From the NCBI GenBank assembly GCA_900637705.1, contig LR134390.1, positions 2,356,001-2,420,000 of the forward strand: a stretch of DNA of 64,000 nt, read 5' to 3'. The DNA is from Fusobacterium varium (GTDB lineage: Bacteria; Fusobacteriota; Fusobacteriia; Fusobacteriales; Fusobacteriaceae). Shown one piece after another: positions 27,522 through 37,700 of the stretch (the stretch's first letter is position 1; every line of letters starts with the position of its first letter). Under the pieces are notes generated by a model. It saw nothing but the letters and a program-made list of their open reading frames with translations. It did no database searches and was not told the origin of the DNA. The translations under genes and the position numbers were made by a program.

Positions 27522-28537
27522 TTATTTTAAATTTTTCAATTCTTTTTTTAAAAACATAAGCTCAACTTCTGAGCCTACAGTATATATTTTATTCTCTCCA
27601 CGATTAAGAAGATCTACAATTATATCTATTCCATTAATTTCAGTAAGATATCTTATTACATTTCCAAGTATATTTATATTTTTTATGAAAGCCTTTTTAC
27701 AGATAAAATTAGACATTTCATAATTTCTGCCTCTCTCTTTTATATAGATTGCTTCTGGTCTAATAGCAAGATTATCATATTTCTCCTCTGGAAATAAAAT
27801 TTCTATCTGTTTTCTGTCAAAAATATTATAATTTCCTATAAACTTAGCTAAAAAAATACTGCTTGGAGATGTATATACCTCTTCTGGAGTTCCCATTTGA
27901 ACTATATTTCCTTTATCCATAACAAATATTCTATCAGATATAGTAAGAGCTTCTTCCTGATCATGTGTAACAAATATAGTCGTTATATTCAAATGTTTCT
28001 GTATTTTCTTTAATTCATCTCTTAATGTTTTTCTTACTTTTGCATCAAGAGCAGAAAGTGGCTCATCCAGCAAAAGTATTTTAGGTTCCATTATAACTGA
28101 TCTGGCTATAGCTGTCCTCTGCTTCTGTCCTCCACTTAACTGGCTTGGAAAGTTATGTTCTTTTCCCTCCAGCTGTACAAGGGAAACAATATTTTTTACT
28201 TTTTTATCTATCTCTTCTTTATTCATTCCCTTTACTGAAAGCCCAAAAGCTATATTATCATAGACATCAAGATTTGGAAAAAGAGCATAATTTTGAAATA
28301 CCATTCCTATTCCTCTGTCTTTAGGAGACTTACCTGTTATTTCTTCCCCATGAACATATATATTCCCCTCATCTATACTATTGAGCCCTGCCATACATCT
28401 TAAAAGAGTAGATTTACCACAGCCACTTGGTCCTAGTAAAGTTACAAACTCTCCCTTTTTACTTCAAAATTTATATTTTTAAATATATTTTCTTTCCCAT
28501 AACTTTTTTTCAAATTTTTAACTGATATAAATTCCAT
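27522..28537 (-). CDS. ABC importer ATP-binding protein (PotA/FbpC/PhnT-like), frame broken at an A5 run
   Basis: The ATPase drives uptake by the two permeases encoded upstream. With one added base at 28456-28460 the frame reads [20 protein letters not shown], restoring the Walker A motif and a 338-residue protein. Without it, translation stops after about 30 codons. The rest is intact: Q-loop MVFQNYALFPNL, signature LSGGQKQRTAIAR, Walker B LLLDEPLSALD, H-loop VTHDQEEA. A C-terminal regulatory (TOBE-like) region follows. The ATG at 28537 directly follows the permease stop codon and is served by the SD AAAGGAG inside that gene. Confidence 0.88.
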
Positions 28538-29322
28538 CTATTTATCTCCTTTTTCTTTGTTCAAACCAAATGCCAGAAATGTTATTATAAATATCATTAG
28601 AAAATACACTGTTACAACAGCACTGGAAAAATGTCCGCTTGTTCCTGTTCTAATACTATTTATATACATCTGCATGGTTTGGTATTTTCCTCCTACCAAC
28701 ATATTTACCAGCAGAAATTCTCCAAATAATATGGAAAAAGTCAATAATACAGATACCATTATTCCTTTTTTATATTTGGTATAATTAATTTCACAAAAGC
28801 TTTTGTAGTAGAAACCCCTAAAATATTTGCACTTTCTATAATTTCCCTCATAGGAAGTCCATTCATATTATTCTTTATTCCTCTATACATAAATGGAAAT
28901 GCTAGAACAAAATATACTCCAAGAAGAATATATAATGTCCCTGTAAGTTTCAATATCCCTCCTGAATATATTTTCATAAGTCCTACTACTGATACTGCTC
29001 CTGGAACTGAAAAACATATAAGAACCAAAAATTCCATCAATTTTTCTAATTTTGGAAAATAATAACTTGTTATAAATATTGAAGGAACCATTATTATTAC
29101 TATAAAACCAAGAGAAAAAAAGCAAATGAATACAGTTCTCAATAGAGCTTTTACTAAAAATGGCGATTTCATAATTTCAAAATACCATCTTATTGTCAGT
29201 CCATCTGGAAAAATACTTCCACTCCATTTTGTACTCAAAGAATATAAAAATGTTCCTACTACTGGTGTAAATAATAAAAATAATATTATAACTGCTATAA
29301 TTCCATGTTTTTTATTATTCAT
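28538..29322 (-). CDS. ABC importer permease, second subunit, frame broken at an A6 run
   Basis: A binding-protein-dependent transport permease with six membrane segments. The cytoplasmic coupling loop is MREIIESANILGVSTTKAF. One added base at 28766-28771 turns IPNIKKE-stop into IPNIKKGIMVSVLLTFSILFGEFLL, giving 261 residues and the last two helices. The break is an exact A_AAA_AAG heptamer in -1 phase. It overlaps the first permease gene by 8 bp and abuts the ATPase start. Confidence 0.86.
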
Positions 29323-30163
29323 ATTTTTTACCTCTTTTTACAAATATTTCGTTTATAGCAGTAGCTGTGATTAAAAATACTGCTAGAACTACTGCTAAAG
29401 CACTTGCTAAACCCGGTTCATATGAAGTTTCTCCTGCTATATAACTTGTTATTCTAATAGTCATTACATTATAATTTCCACTTGTAAGTGCTAAGGTACA
29501 AGCATATGCTCCCATAGCATTGGCAAAAAGTATCAGCATAGTTCCTGTAATTTCCAGAATAAGCATTGGAATTCCTATTCGCCTCCAGAAAATCATTTTG
29601 CCAGCTCCAAGTATATATGCCATTTCCTCCCATTCTTTCTGTAACTTTCCAAAACTTGGATAAAGCAGTAAAATACCTAAAGGTATTTGAAAATATGTAT
29701 ACATCAATATTAATCCTGATTTTGAAAAAAGATTAAAGTTTCCTAATAATCCCAACTGTCTTAGAATAATTGTAAGTACTCCATTTAGTCCGAAAAGAAT
29801 TACAAATGAAAAGGCAAGAGGTATTCCATTGAAATTAGATATCATATTTATCAATAATATTATTATTTTTTTAGAACTATTTTTTAATCTATTAAGAGAG
29901 TAGGCCCCTTGGAAAGCTATGATTATTCCAAAAACAGTTGAATATAATGAAAGCTCAACAGAATTTTTAATTGCCTGTGTTAAAAATTTACTTCTGAAAA
30001 CTACAGCATAATTATTTAAAGTAAATTCTCCACCAACTGTGTAGAAACTTCCAGCTATTACATTCAAAAAAGGAAGAAGTTGAAACATCAACATTATAAA
30101 GAAAAATGGAAGCAGTAATAATAAAGCACCTCTTTTTTCCTTATTTTTCAGTAGTTTCTTCAT
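29315..30163 (-). CDS. ABC importer permease, first subunit
   Basis: A 282-residue inner-membrane permease of the spermidine/iron/phosphonate type with six membrane segments. The EAA-like coupling loop is EWEEMAYILGAGKMIFWRRIGIPML. Its start overlaps the end of the upstream phosphodiesterase-like gene by 23 bp, so translation is probably coupled. It pairs with the permease at 28538-29322. Confidence 0.9.
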   Translation of the reverse strand: MKKLLKNKEKRGALLLLLPFFFIMLMFQLLPFLNVIAGSFYTVGGEFTLNNYAVVFRSKFLTQAIKNSVELSLYSTVFGIIIAFQGAYSLNRLKNSSKKIIILLINMISNFNGIPLAFSFVILFGLNGVLTIILRQLGLLGNFNLFSKSGLILMYTYFQIPLGILLLYPSFGKLQKEWEEMAYILGAGKMIFWRRIGIPMLILEITGTMLILFANAMGAYACTLALTSGNYNVMTIRITSYIAGETSYEPGLASALAVVLAVFLITATAINEIFVKRGKKYE

Positions 30164-30971
30164 ATTCTATATCCACCATCCTCTGAGATTTTTTAATATT
30201 CATCATTTCACAACACAGTGGAGCAATTATTTTTTGAGATATTTTTCCCTGCATATCTTTCTTCAATTTTCTTTTTCTAATTTTATCTCCTATCAACCAC
30301 ATAGGTACAAGAGTTTCATCTGGGGATATTCCTCCGTGATTTCCTAGTTTGCTCATTCCATGATCTGAAGTAATAATAATTTGATATCCTTCTTTTATCC
30401 AGTTTGGCACCAATGCTGAAAGTATGTCAGATATTTTTCTGGCACTATCTATATATTCACTGGAGGTTCCTCCAAATTTATGCCCTATGTCATCTACGTT
30501 CATAGAATGGATAAGAAGAATATCTGGATTGTATTTCTTTCTTAAGATTTCTCCTTGAACGAAAAGATGGGTATCTGGAAAGTTATCTTCCCAATAAAAT
30601 CTTCCATAATTAATATTTGCCATTTCATTTTCTGTTTCACTATCTCTTATTCTATCAAATCCCCCAGTATTGTATAGTTCATTTACCCAGTAATATGCTG
30701 CTGCTGCTGTTTTTTTCCCATTTTTTACTGCCAATGAAAAGACACTCTCTTCTTTTGATAATCTTTTAATTTCATTATTTACTATTCCGCTATTAACAGG
30801 AGAAACCCCTGTAAGTATTTCTTCATACAAGGGTCTTGATAAACTGGGATATCCACTTTGAACTTTATAACTGTCTGTTAAATTTTCACTTTTCAAAGCT
30901 TCTAAAAATCCCATATATTTTTTTGTTCCATAACTAAGTCCATCTATTATAACTAATATTACCTTTTCCAT
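30141..30971 (-). CDS. Alkaline-phosphatase-superfamily phosphodiesterase (nucleotide pyrophosphatase-like)
   Basis: A 276-residue hydrolase. Superfamily metal sites are seen in VILVIIDGLSYG at the start, HSMNVDDIGHKFGG and ITSDHGMSKLGNHGG. The nucleophile is probably the Ser in SGYPSLSRPLY. There is no signal peptide, so it is cytoplasmic. It lies between the binding-protein gene and the permease genes of an ABC importer, so it probably acts on the imported substrate. Relatives cleave phosphodiesters, nucleotide sugars or phosphonoacetate. This makes an organophosphate or phosphonate the best guess for the transported compound (inference). Confidence 0.82.
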   Translation of the reverse strand: MEKVILVIIDGLSYGTKKYMGFLEALKSENLTDSYKVQSGYPSLSRPLYEEILTGVSPVNSGIVNNEIKRLSKEESVFSLAVKNGKKTAAAAYYWVNELYNTGGFDRIRDSETENEMANINYGRFYWEDNFPDTHLFVQGEILRKKYNPDILLIHSMNVDDIGHKFGGTSSEYIDSARKISDILSALVPNWIKEGYQIIITSDHGMSKLGNHGGISPDETLVPMWLIGDKIRKRKLKKDMQGKISQKIIAPLCCEMMNIKKSQRMVDIEYEETTEK

Positions 30972-31001
30972 TATTTTCTCCTGATTATTTTATCTTAGAT
31001 A

Positions 31002-32087
31002 CTAGTTTAAATTTACTAATACTTTTTCCTGCCACATTCCAGCTAAATCTTTAGAAGTATTATTCCAAGCTTCATGATCTGTCACTGGTCTAGCATTTTT
31101 ATACTGCTCATCTGGAATTAATTTTTTAGCTACATCATCTGGAAGCTTTACATTTCTTATAGGTTTTGCATATCCTCTTGCTAAATTTATCTGTCCTGCA
31201 TCACTTAAAATATATTCTCTAGCTGCCATCGCTGCAAATGGATGTTTAGCCCATTTATTGATTATAGTTGCATATCCACTTATCAATGTCCCATCTTGAG
31301 GAATCAATATTTCAAATCTATTTTTATCTATTGCATCTCTATAATTTAATCCATTAAAATCCCATACTATTCCAACTTGTACTTCTCCCTTTTCAAGATT
31401 TTGGATACCTGGATCAAGCAGCCCTAACCTTCCCTGTTTAGCAATATCAGCAAATAATTCTAAAGCTGGCTCAAGATTTTTTTCATTTCCTCCTAAAGCC
31501 AAAGCTGCTGCTAAAATTCCACTATTTGCCTGAGCAGCTATTCCTACTTCTCCTGCATTTACTATATATTTTCCATTTCTAAGATCTTTCCATGTTCTAG
31601 GAATATCTTTTTCTGCAACCTGTTGTTTATCTACAATAAAAGCTATTGTTCCTGTATATCCAAGTATCCATTTTCCTTCTTTATCCTTTGCCCATTCTGG
31701 TATTTCATTCCAGTAACTTGTTTTATATGGTAAAGTTACATCTTTAGCTATTGCTACTGGGGTGAACCCTACTCCTATATCTCCTATATCTGCTGAAGCA
31801 TTTTCTTTTTCCATTTCAAATTTTGCTATTTCTTGAGCACTGCTCATATCTGTATCTGCATGGTCTATTCCATATTTATTTTTCAAATCGTCCCATGTTC
31901 CCTTCCAGTTTGCCCAACTGTCAGGCATTCCTACAGAATCCACCCTTCCTTCTTTTTTCGCTTCTTCAAATATCTGTTCTGCTGTCATTGAATTTATTTT
32001 CTCTGCAGTTAAAGTTTCTTTTTTTTCTTTACTTCCACACCCTATCAATAGAGCTGCCATTATTATTCCTAATGCTATTTTCTTCAT
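31002..32087 (-). CDS. ABC importer substrate-binding lipoprotein
   Basis: A 361-residue extracytoplasmic binding protein with a lipobox LLIGC (Cys17), so it is lipid-anchored. The fold resembles the spermidine/putrescine, iron and 2-aminoethylphosphonate binding proteins (SBP_bac_6/8 type), e.g. WILGYTGTIAFIVDK and LEKGEVQVGIVWDFNGL. It is the first gene of a six-gene operon: binding protein, phosphodiesterase, two permeases, ATPase and PHP phosphatase. The two hydrolases in the operon favour a phosphorus-containing organic substrate. Confidence 0.88.
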   Translation of the reverse strand: MKKIALGIIMAALLIGCGSKEKKETLTAEKINSMTAEQIFEEAKKEGRVDSVGMPDSWANWKGTWDDLKNKYGIDHADTDMSSAQEIAKFEMEKENASADIGDIGVGFTPVAIAKDVTLPYKTSYWNEIPEWAKDKEGKWILGYTGTIAFIVDKQQVAEKDIPRTWKDLRNGKYIVNAGEVGIAAQANSGILAAALALGGNEKNLEPALELFADIAKQGRLGLLDPGIQNLEKGEVQVGIVWDFNGLNYRDAIDKNRFEILIPQDGTLISGYATIINKWAKHPFAAMAAREYILSDAGQINLARGYAKPIRNVKLPDDVAKKLIPDEQYKNARPVTDHEAWNNTSKDLAGMWQEKVLVNLN

Positions 32088-32602
32088 CTTTTCTCCTTTT
32101 TATTCTATATATTATTTTTCTACAAATTAATTGTAATAAAAAGATGTAAAAGCAATATCAAATTTCAGTAAAAATTCTGTTAATACTCAGTTATAATTTT
32201 TATACAATTTAATACCTCATATTTAATTAATTTAAAATTAAATATATCAAGACTTTAAAATAAAAGTTTCTATTCAAAAAATAATTGTAATATTTCGCTT
32301 CTAAAAATTCTCTCAAAACACTCTTTAACTATTAATAATTTAACTTCGTATCCATACTCAAAATTATATCTCGTTTATCAAATATTATTATATTCAAAAT
32401 ATTTGTTAACAAAATAAAATAAAAATATTATTATAAAATAACTTAATTTCATTTTATAAATCCATATATAATTTTAGTTTGACCTACTAAATTTATAACA
32501 GATGTGTCTAAGAGGAAATTCAGCCTTACTTTATTCAAAGTAATAATTTACATCACAATTACAAAATTATCTATATTTCTATGGAAAGATGAGGAGAAAC
32601 AA
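32088..32602. other. Long AT-rich divergent intergenic region; possible operator
   Basis: No gene is visible over about 515 bp between the binding-protein gene (minus) and the TonB receptor (plus). A perfect 12-bp palindrome, TTTGTTAACAAA, lies at 32402-32413 and could be a regulator site for the receptor. I see no convincing Fur box and no clear promoter for either gene. Confidence 0.35.
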
Positions 32603-34669
32603 ATGAATTTAAAAAAATTAGCTTTACATTCTTTATTAATTTCAACTACAATTTTTGCTAATTCGAATACTGAAAATACAGATGAAATAAATCTGGGTAA
32701 TACAGTTATTTATTCCAGCACTGGTTTTGAAACTACAGTACGAGATGTAGCAAGTAATCCTACTATTATAGTAAGTGAAACAATAGAAGAAAAACATTAT
32801 TCTTCTATTGAAGATGTTTTGAAAGATGTTCCAGCCGTCAATGTTCAGTACCAAATGGGAATGCCAGTAATAGATATGAGAGGACAGGGAACAAAAGCAA
32901 TGACTAATGTCCAGCTTCTTGTTGATGGCATTCGTGCAAATGCTTCAGATACTTCCCATGTAGGTACTCCTGTTAATACAGTATCTATTGATCAAATAGA
33001 GAGAATAGAGGTAATTCCTGGAGGAGGAGCAGTTCTTTATGGAAGTGGAACTTCTGGTGGAGTAATTAATGTCATAACTAAAAAACAGACTGGACCAAGA
33101 GCTTCTGCAGGATATAGTTATGGAAACTATAGAGGAAATACTTATGAAGTTTCTGCTGGACATACAATTGGAAAACTTGATATAGATTTAGGCTATACAA
33201 GAAAAGAAATAAAAGGATATAGAAAGTATAATGAAGAGGATTCAGATTATTTCAGTGGTAAATTGAGATATGATATATCAGATGACCATTCCCTTACTTT
33301 TAGATATTCAAAATACAACAGTGATTCTGAAATTCCTAATTCTTTGACTAAAGCTCAACTGGGAGAAGATAGAAGGCAACATGGTAAAAAATCTGGAGAT
33401 ATTAATAAATGGGATAGAGATAAAGATGAATTTTCACTGGAATATGCTGGAAAATTAAATGATAATATAGAATTAAATTTAACAGGATATTTCCAAGATA
33501 CTGATATGCACTATAAAATGTTTACTGCTGCAACTAATATGAATATGAAAGCTGCTTTTGATGATGAAAAAAAAGGAGCAACAGCAAAATTAAAATATAA
33601 ATATGGAGATGGCAGCAGTGTTATCTTTGGAATTGAATACCTAGATAATGAACTTCATAGAAAACAAAATATGTATATGGAAAGAATGGGTACTACAATC
33701 CCTATGGCTAACATTGATTTAAAAGCTACTAAAGAATCTATTAGTGGTTTTGTATTAAACACATACAAATATCAAGATTTTGAATTCATTCAAGGATTCA
33801 GATATGAAAAAGCTGATTATGATATGAAGAGAAAAAGTTTTGGAAACAAGTTAAAGCTCGATGGTAATACAAAAGATGCAGACAATTTCGCAGTTGAGTT
33901 AGCAGTAAATTACCTGTATTCTGATACAGGAAATGTATATTTAAAATATGAGAGAGGATTTACTTCCCCTGCTCCTGCTTTAATCACAAATAGATATGCT
34001 ACTACTCATCCAGATCCTACAAAAGCTGGTGTATACTACTTTAATGACCTTGATTCTGAAACTTACAATACTTTTGAATTAGGATTTAGGGATACTTTTG
34101 GAATTTCAGAATTAAACGGGGCTGTTTTCTATACTCTGACAAATGATGAAATAAGAAGTTCAGGACATGCTTCTAATACTCAACATTTAATAGAAAATAT
34201 AAATCTGGATAAGACAGAAAGATATGGATTTGAACTTTCAGCTAAACAGGATATAGGAAAATTTACTTTTAATGAAAGTTACAATTATGTACATGCAAAA
34301 GTAAAAAAAGCTAATGACAATGGAGAGAAGCTTGATGGAAAAAGAATTGCTTATGTCCCTAATCATAAATTATCTTTAGGTGTATTATATTCTTTCAATG
34401 AAAGATTCAATATTGGTGGAGATGTTGTCTATAAAAGTGCAGTTTATCTTACAAACAATAATGAGGGTGGAAAGAAAAATGCACATGCTGTAGCAAATAT
34501 CAGAGCTAACTTTAAGGCTACAGAAAGTCTTAATCTATATGCTGGAGTAAATAATGTATTTGATAAAAAATACTATGATTATGTTTCATATAGTTCTTCT
34601 ACTAATGAATTTTTATATGACCCTGCATATGAGAGAAACTATTATGTAGGATTTAAATTCCAGTTTTAA
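32603..34669 (+). CDS. TonB-dependent outer-membrane receptor
   Basis: A 688-residue receptor. It starts with a signal peptide (LKKLALHSLLISTTIFANS). The plug domain spans about residues 45-155 (SSIEDVLKDVPAVNVQYQ, VQLLVDGIRAN, IERIEVIPGGGAVLYGSG, GGVINVITKK), and a 22-strand barrel ends in aromatic YYVGFKFQF. The plug's early TVIYSSTGFETTVRD may hold the TonB box. Such receptors import siderophores, haem or cobalamin using TonB energy; the substrate cannot be read from the sequence. The ATG at 32603 follows GAGGAGAAA; the frame is open 99 bp further upstream, but that part has no SD and no signal-peptide start. It indicates a diderm organism. Confidence 0.92.
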   Translation: MNLKKLALHSLLISTTIFANSNTENTDEINLGNTVIYSSTGFETTVRDVASNPTIIVSETIEEKHYSSIEDVLKDVPAVNVQYQMGMPVIDMRGQGTKAMTNVQLLVDGIRANASDTSHVGTPVNTVSIDQIERIEVIPGGGAVLYGSGTSGGVINVITKKQTGPRASAGYSYGNYRGNTYEVSAGHTIGKLDIDLGYTRKEIKGYRKYNEEDSDYFSGKLRYDISDDHSLTFRYSKYNSDSEIPNSLTKAQLGEDRRQHGKKSGDINKWDRDKDEFSLEYAGKLNDNIELNLTGYFQDTDMHYKMFTAATNMNMKAAFDDEKKGATAKLKYKYGDGSSVIFGIEYLDNELHRKQNMYMERMGTTIPMANIDLKATKESISGFVLNTYKYQDFEFIQGFRYEKADYDMKRKSFGNKLKLDGNTKDADNFAVELAVNYLYSDTGNVYLKYERGFTSPAPALITNRYATTHPDPTKAGVYYFNDLDSETYNTFELGFRDTFGISELNGAVFYTLTNDEIRSSGHASNTQHLIENINLDKTERYGFELSAKQDIGKFTFNESYNYVHAKVKKANDNGEKLDGKRIAYVPNHKLSLGVLYSFNERFNIGGDVVYKSAVYLTNNNEGGKKNAHAVANIRANFKATESLNLYAGVNNVFDKKYYDYVSYSSSTNEFLYDPAYERNYYVGFKFQF

Positions 34670-34730
34670 TAAAATTTTGCCCCTTTAACTATAAAATTCT
34701 TTGTTCATTAGTTAATTTAGCCATAAAAAA

Positions 34731-34771
34731 ACTGCACCCTCATCTTAATTGTCTAAGATTTTGGGTGCAGT
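34731..34771 (-). terminator. Hairpin with T run on the minus strand only
   Basis: ACTGCACCC and GGGTGCAGT pair perfectly. The T run follows on the minus strand, although both flanking genes are on the plus strand. It may still terminate the receptor transcript weakly, or end an unseen antisense transcript. Confidence 0.5.
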
Positions 34772-35029
34772 ACATTCAACTTTCTATCCTTCTTATACAT
34801 TTTTCTCTTTTTTATTATTTATATTTTCTTAACTGCTAAGAAAAATCTCCTATTAGTCAAGTATATAAAATACTAATTACCATCTTTAACATTAACTCAT
34901 AAATTTAATATTCTTTTATTGTCATTTGTTTATTTTTAAATAAAAGAGTATAATAGATTAAGATTATTTTTATACTATAAATATATCACTTTTATTTTTT
35001 TAAGAAAATATTTAGAAAAGGAGTGAAAA

Positions 35030-35836
35030 ATGAAAGAATTGTATTCCATAGGTGAAGTAGCTGAAATAATGGGAGTTTCTGTACAAACATTAAGACATTA
35101 TAATAATATTAATTTACTTGCTCCAAAGTATATTAATCCTTCTACAGGATATCGTTATTACTCTGTTGATCAGTTTCATCTTATTGATAGAATAAAATAT
35201 CTTCAAAAATTCAATCTGAGTCTTGAAGAAATAAGAGAAATTTTAGCTGAAAATAATATCAATACTCTTGTTAAATACTTGGATAAATGTAAAATTTCTT
35301 TGGAAGAAGAAATCAGTAAATTAAAAGATACCATTGATGGTATCCAATGGTATAAAGACTATTTTACTTATGTAGGTGAAGGAAGTATAGATGACCATTC
35401 TTATAGTCTTCATCTTGAAAAAAGATATATGGTTGCTGCAAAAGTTATAAAAAATGAACCAAAAGAAGATTTTCACATCAGACTTAATGAGATAAGAAAT
35501 AGTAATGAATGCAAACATCTCAAATATATGAGGCAATTTTCATATATTCTTGATTATGATGCCTTAATAAATGGTGAATTAAAACCACATTATCTTGGAA
35601 TGTTTATTAAAGAAGCTCCAAATATTAAATCAGAAAATATTATTGAAATTCCAGAAGGAAATTATTTATGTTTTAAAGCAAGAATTTTAAGCGACGGATG
35701 GAATCCATATTTTACAAAACTATTTTTTCAAGGAAAAAAGAAACCATCAATAGTTCTTGCAAATGAATATGAAAACAGTCTTTATGAATATTCTAGATCC
35801 GTTTATGAAGTTCAAATTTTAATTCCACAGGAATAA
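35030..35836 (+). CDS. MerR family regulator with effector-binding domain (BmrR-like)
   Basis: This 268-residue protein has an N-terminal MerR winged helix (YSIGEVAEIMGVSVQTLRHYNNINLLAP, about 5-70), a dimer coiled coil (about 75-115) and a C-terminal GyrI-like ligand domain. BmrR-type regulators respond to hydrophobic cations or similar toxic compounds and switch on efflux genes. No efflux pump is adjacent on the same strand; the EamA carrier at 36055 is convergent. AAGGAG precedes the ATG. Confidence 0.9.
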   Translation: MKELYSIGEVAEIMGVSVQTLRHYNNINLLAPKYINPSTGYRYYSVDQFHLIDRIKYLQKFNLSLEEIREILAENNINTLVKYLDKCKISLEEEISKLKDTIDGIQWYKDYFTYVGEGSIDDHSYSLHLEKRYMVAAKVIKNEPKEDFHIRLNEIRNSNECKHLKYMRQFSYILDYDALINGELKPHYLGMFIKEAPNIKSENIIEIPEGNYLCFKARILSDGWNPYFTKLFFQGKKKPSIVLANEYENSLYEYSRSVYEVQILIPQE

Positions 35837-35958
35837 TAATTTATTTGTTTTGGATATGTACTTAATCAATAGTTTATAAAATAAAGTAATAAAAAGTTTT
35901 ATAGATTTTACAAATATAAAAATTTAAAATAAAAATATATGAATCAAATTTTATACAA

Positions 35959-36010
35959 TAAAAAAGCAGAAGTGTGATTTTTAAATAAAACTATATTTCT
36001 GCCTTTTTAG
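35959..36010. terminator. Bidirectional terminator between convergent genes
   Basis: AAAAAGCAGAA pairs with TTTCTGCCTTTTT, with A and T runs on both sides. It serves the MerR gene (plus) and the EamA gene (minus). Confidence 0.7.
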
Positions 36011-36054
36011 TTAATTTTTTATTTTTTCTGCTCCCTAATTTTTTACAATTTTAT

Positions 36055-36939
36055 TTATTTTTTCTCAAAACTCTCACTTAAATTTATCATACACACAGCT
36101 GCAATTACTAAAAATATTCCAAATAACTTTAATATCCCTGCTCCTTCTGAAAAAATAATTATTCCTATTATTGCTGCTACAACAGGTTCTATATTAGCAA
36201 GAATAGAAGCCTTGCTTGCTTCTATTTTTGAAAGACCTTTTGTATATAATATATATGGAACTGCTGCTGAAAAAGCAGCAAATGCTGTGATAAAAATCCA
36301 AGAGCTTGTATTATTTATTTTTTCAATTATTATAAAAGGAGAACCTAAAATACTAAATAAAAAACCAGACATTAAAAATGTATAAAACACTACTGTAACT
36401 GAAGAGTACTTTCTAAGAGCATACTTTCCAAAAATACTGTAAAGACCATACCCTATACCTGAAAGTATTCCATAAACAAATCCTCTGACAGATATTATAT
36501 TTCCTCCTTCAAATATTCCTGTAACCATCATACATCCTACAAATGTTATTACAAGAGCTGCAAGTTTTACTTTAGTAATTTTTTCATTAAATAATATTGC
36601 TGAAAGTACCATTATAATAGATGGAGCTGTATATAGAAGGATAGCTGCAACCCCCATTGAAGTTTCTTTTATTGCTGCAATATAACTCCAATTATACAAA
36701 GAAAAACTTATTATTCCTGTTCCTATAAAATATTTTAAATCTTTTATACTTTCTAATTTAAAAATACTTCTATCTTTTATAAAAAAGAAAATTCCAAGAA
36801 TAATTACTGAAAATACAGAACGTATAAAACATATATCTATAGGTGTAAATCCTATATTTCCAGCTGTTTTTGAAAAAAGTCCTATTCCTCCCCATAACAC
36901 TGCGGCGAGAATAATTAATAAATATGATATTTTTTTCAT
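36055..36939 (-). CDS. EamA/DMT family transporter
   Basis: A 294-residue inner-membrane carrier with ten membrane segments in two EamA repeats (LLIILAAVLWGGIGLFSKTA at the start of repeat one; GILSGIGYGLYSIFGKYAL at repeat two). DMT proteins export or import metabolites such as amino acids. The ATG at 36939 is chosen because GAGGGGAAAA stands just before it. It follows the B3/B4-domain gene by 23 bp, so the two are probably co-transcribed. Confidence 0.9.
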   Translation of the reverse strand: MKKISYLLIILAAVLWGGIGLFSKTAGNIGFTPIDICFIRSVFSVIILGIFFFIKDRSIFKLESIKDLKYFIGTGIISFSLYNWSYIAAIKETSMGVAAILLYTAPSIIMVLSAILFNEKITKVKLAALVITFVGCMMVTGIFEGGNIISVRGFVYGILSGIGYGLYSIFGKYALRKYSSVTVVFYTFLMSGFLFSILGSPFIIIEKINNTSSWIFITAFAAFSAAVPYILYTKGLSKIEASKASILANIEPVVAAIIGIIIFSEGAGILKLFGIFLVIAAVCMINLSESFEKK

Positions 36940-36962
36940 TTTTCCCCTCACTAGAATATATT

Positions 36963-37624
36963 TTATTCAACTATAAATTTCACTATATTTTTTGCTTCTG
37001 TATATTCTTCCAAATATTTAAAAGATTTTTCTAAAACTTCTTCTAAGTTTTCATTTTTTGAAAAGCAATATATTAATGTTAATATTTTTGCTGACTCTAA
37101 TGTAACCATAGCTTTTATTGAATCACTTGTAGGACTTCCAAAAGCTCCTTCATTATCAGCAAGAATAGGAAGATTTTCTATATTTATATCATCTTTCCCT
37201 ATTCCTTTATATTTCTCTTCACTTTTTCCTTTTCTAAGTAAAATATCTCCTTTTATATTTTTCAAATCATAAGAACCTACAGAAAATCCTGTTTCTAATG
37301 ATATTAAATTATTGGTATCTACAACTGTATTTATCTGATACAGTCCTTTTCCCTGCTTAATTCTTCTATAAAGGGCTTCTGAGGATACTCTGTAACGATT
37401 AGGATCTTTTCCTAAAGATTTATATGCTTTTTTTGATAAAAAATATTTTCTATATTATTTATTCCTTTGTCTTCCATAAGGGAAATTAGTGCTGGAAATA
37501 TTTCTTTATCAAATTTTTTCCACAACTCTTCATTTTTTTCTTCAACCTTAACATCATAGATAAGGCATCCAAGTCTTATACTCTCCACTTCATTTTTAAG
37601 CATATTATCAATTTTTATCTTCAT
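36963..37624 (-). CDS. B3/B4 tRNA-binding domain protein, frame broken at an A7 run
   Basis: A 220-residue protein related to the B3/B4 (editing) domain of phenylalanyl-tRNA synthetase beta. Free-standing members of this family are thought to act on mischarged tRNA or amino acids. Residues 1 to about 65 and the remainder are in different frames. One added base at 37428-37434 gives FYQKKAYKSLGKDPNRYR and continues through SSEALYRRIKQGKGLYQIN, a family-typical core, to DNEGAFGSPTSDS. No catalytic assignment is possible. It lies behind the PLP lyase (with a terminator between) and before the EamA carrier. Confidence 0.82.
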
Positions 37625-37647
37625 ATTCCCTCCATAATTATTATTAA

Positions 37648-37675
37648 TAAAAGGATGTATTTACACACCCTTTCT
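37648..37675 (-). terminator. Intrinsic terminator after the PLP lyase
   Basis: AAAGGGTGT and ACATCCTTT pair around a 6-nt loop, followed by TATT on the minus strand. It separates the lyase at 37701 from the B3/B4 gene. Confidence 0.55.
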
Positions 37676-37700
37676 GCTTTTTTATGACTTCTTTATTAAG

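Noticed and set aside
32402-32413. Fur box upstream of the TonB receptor
   Set aside because: TTTGTTAACAAA is a palindrome, but it does not resemble the GATAAT-type Fur repeats; listed only as a possible operator.
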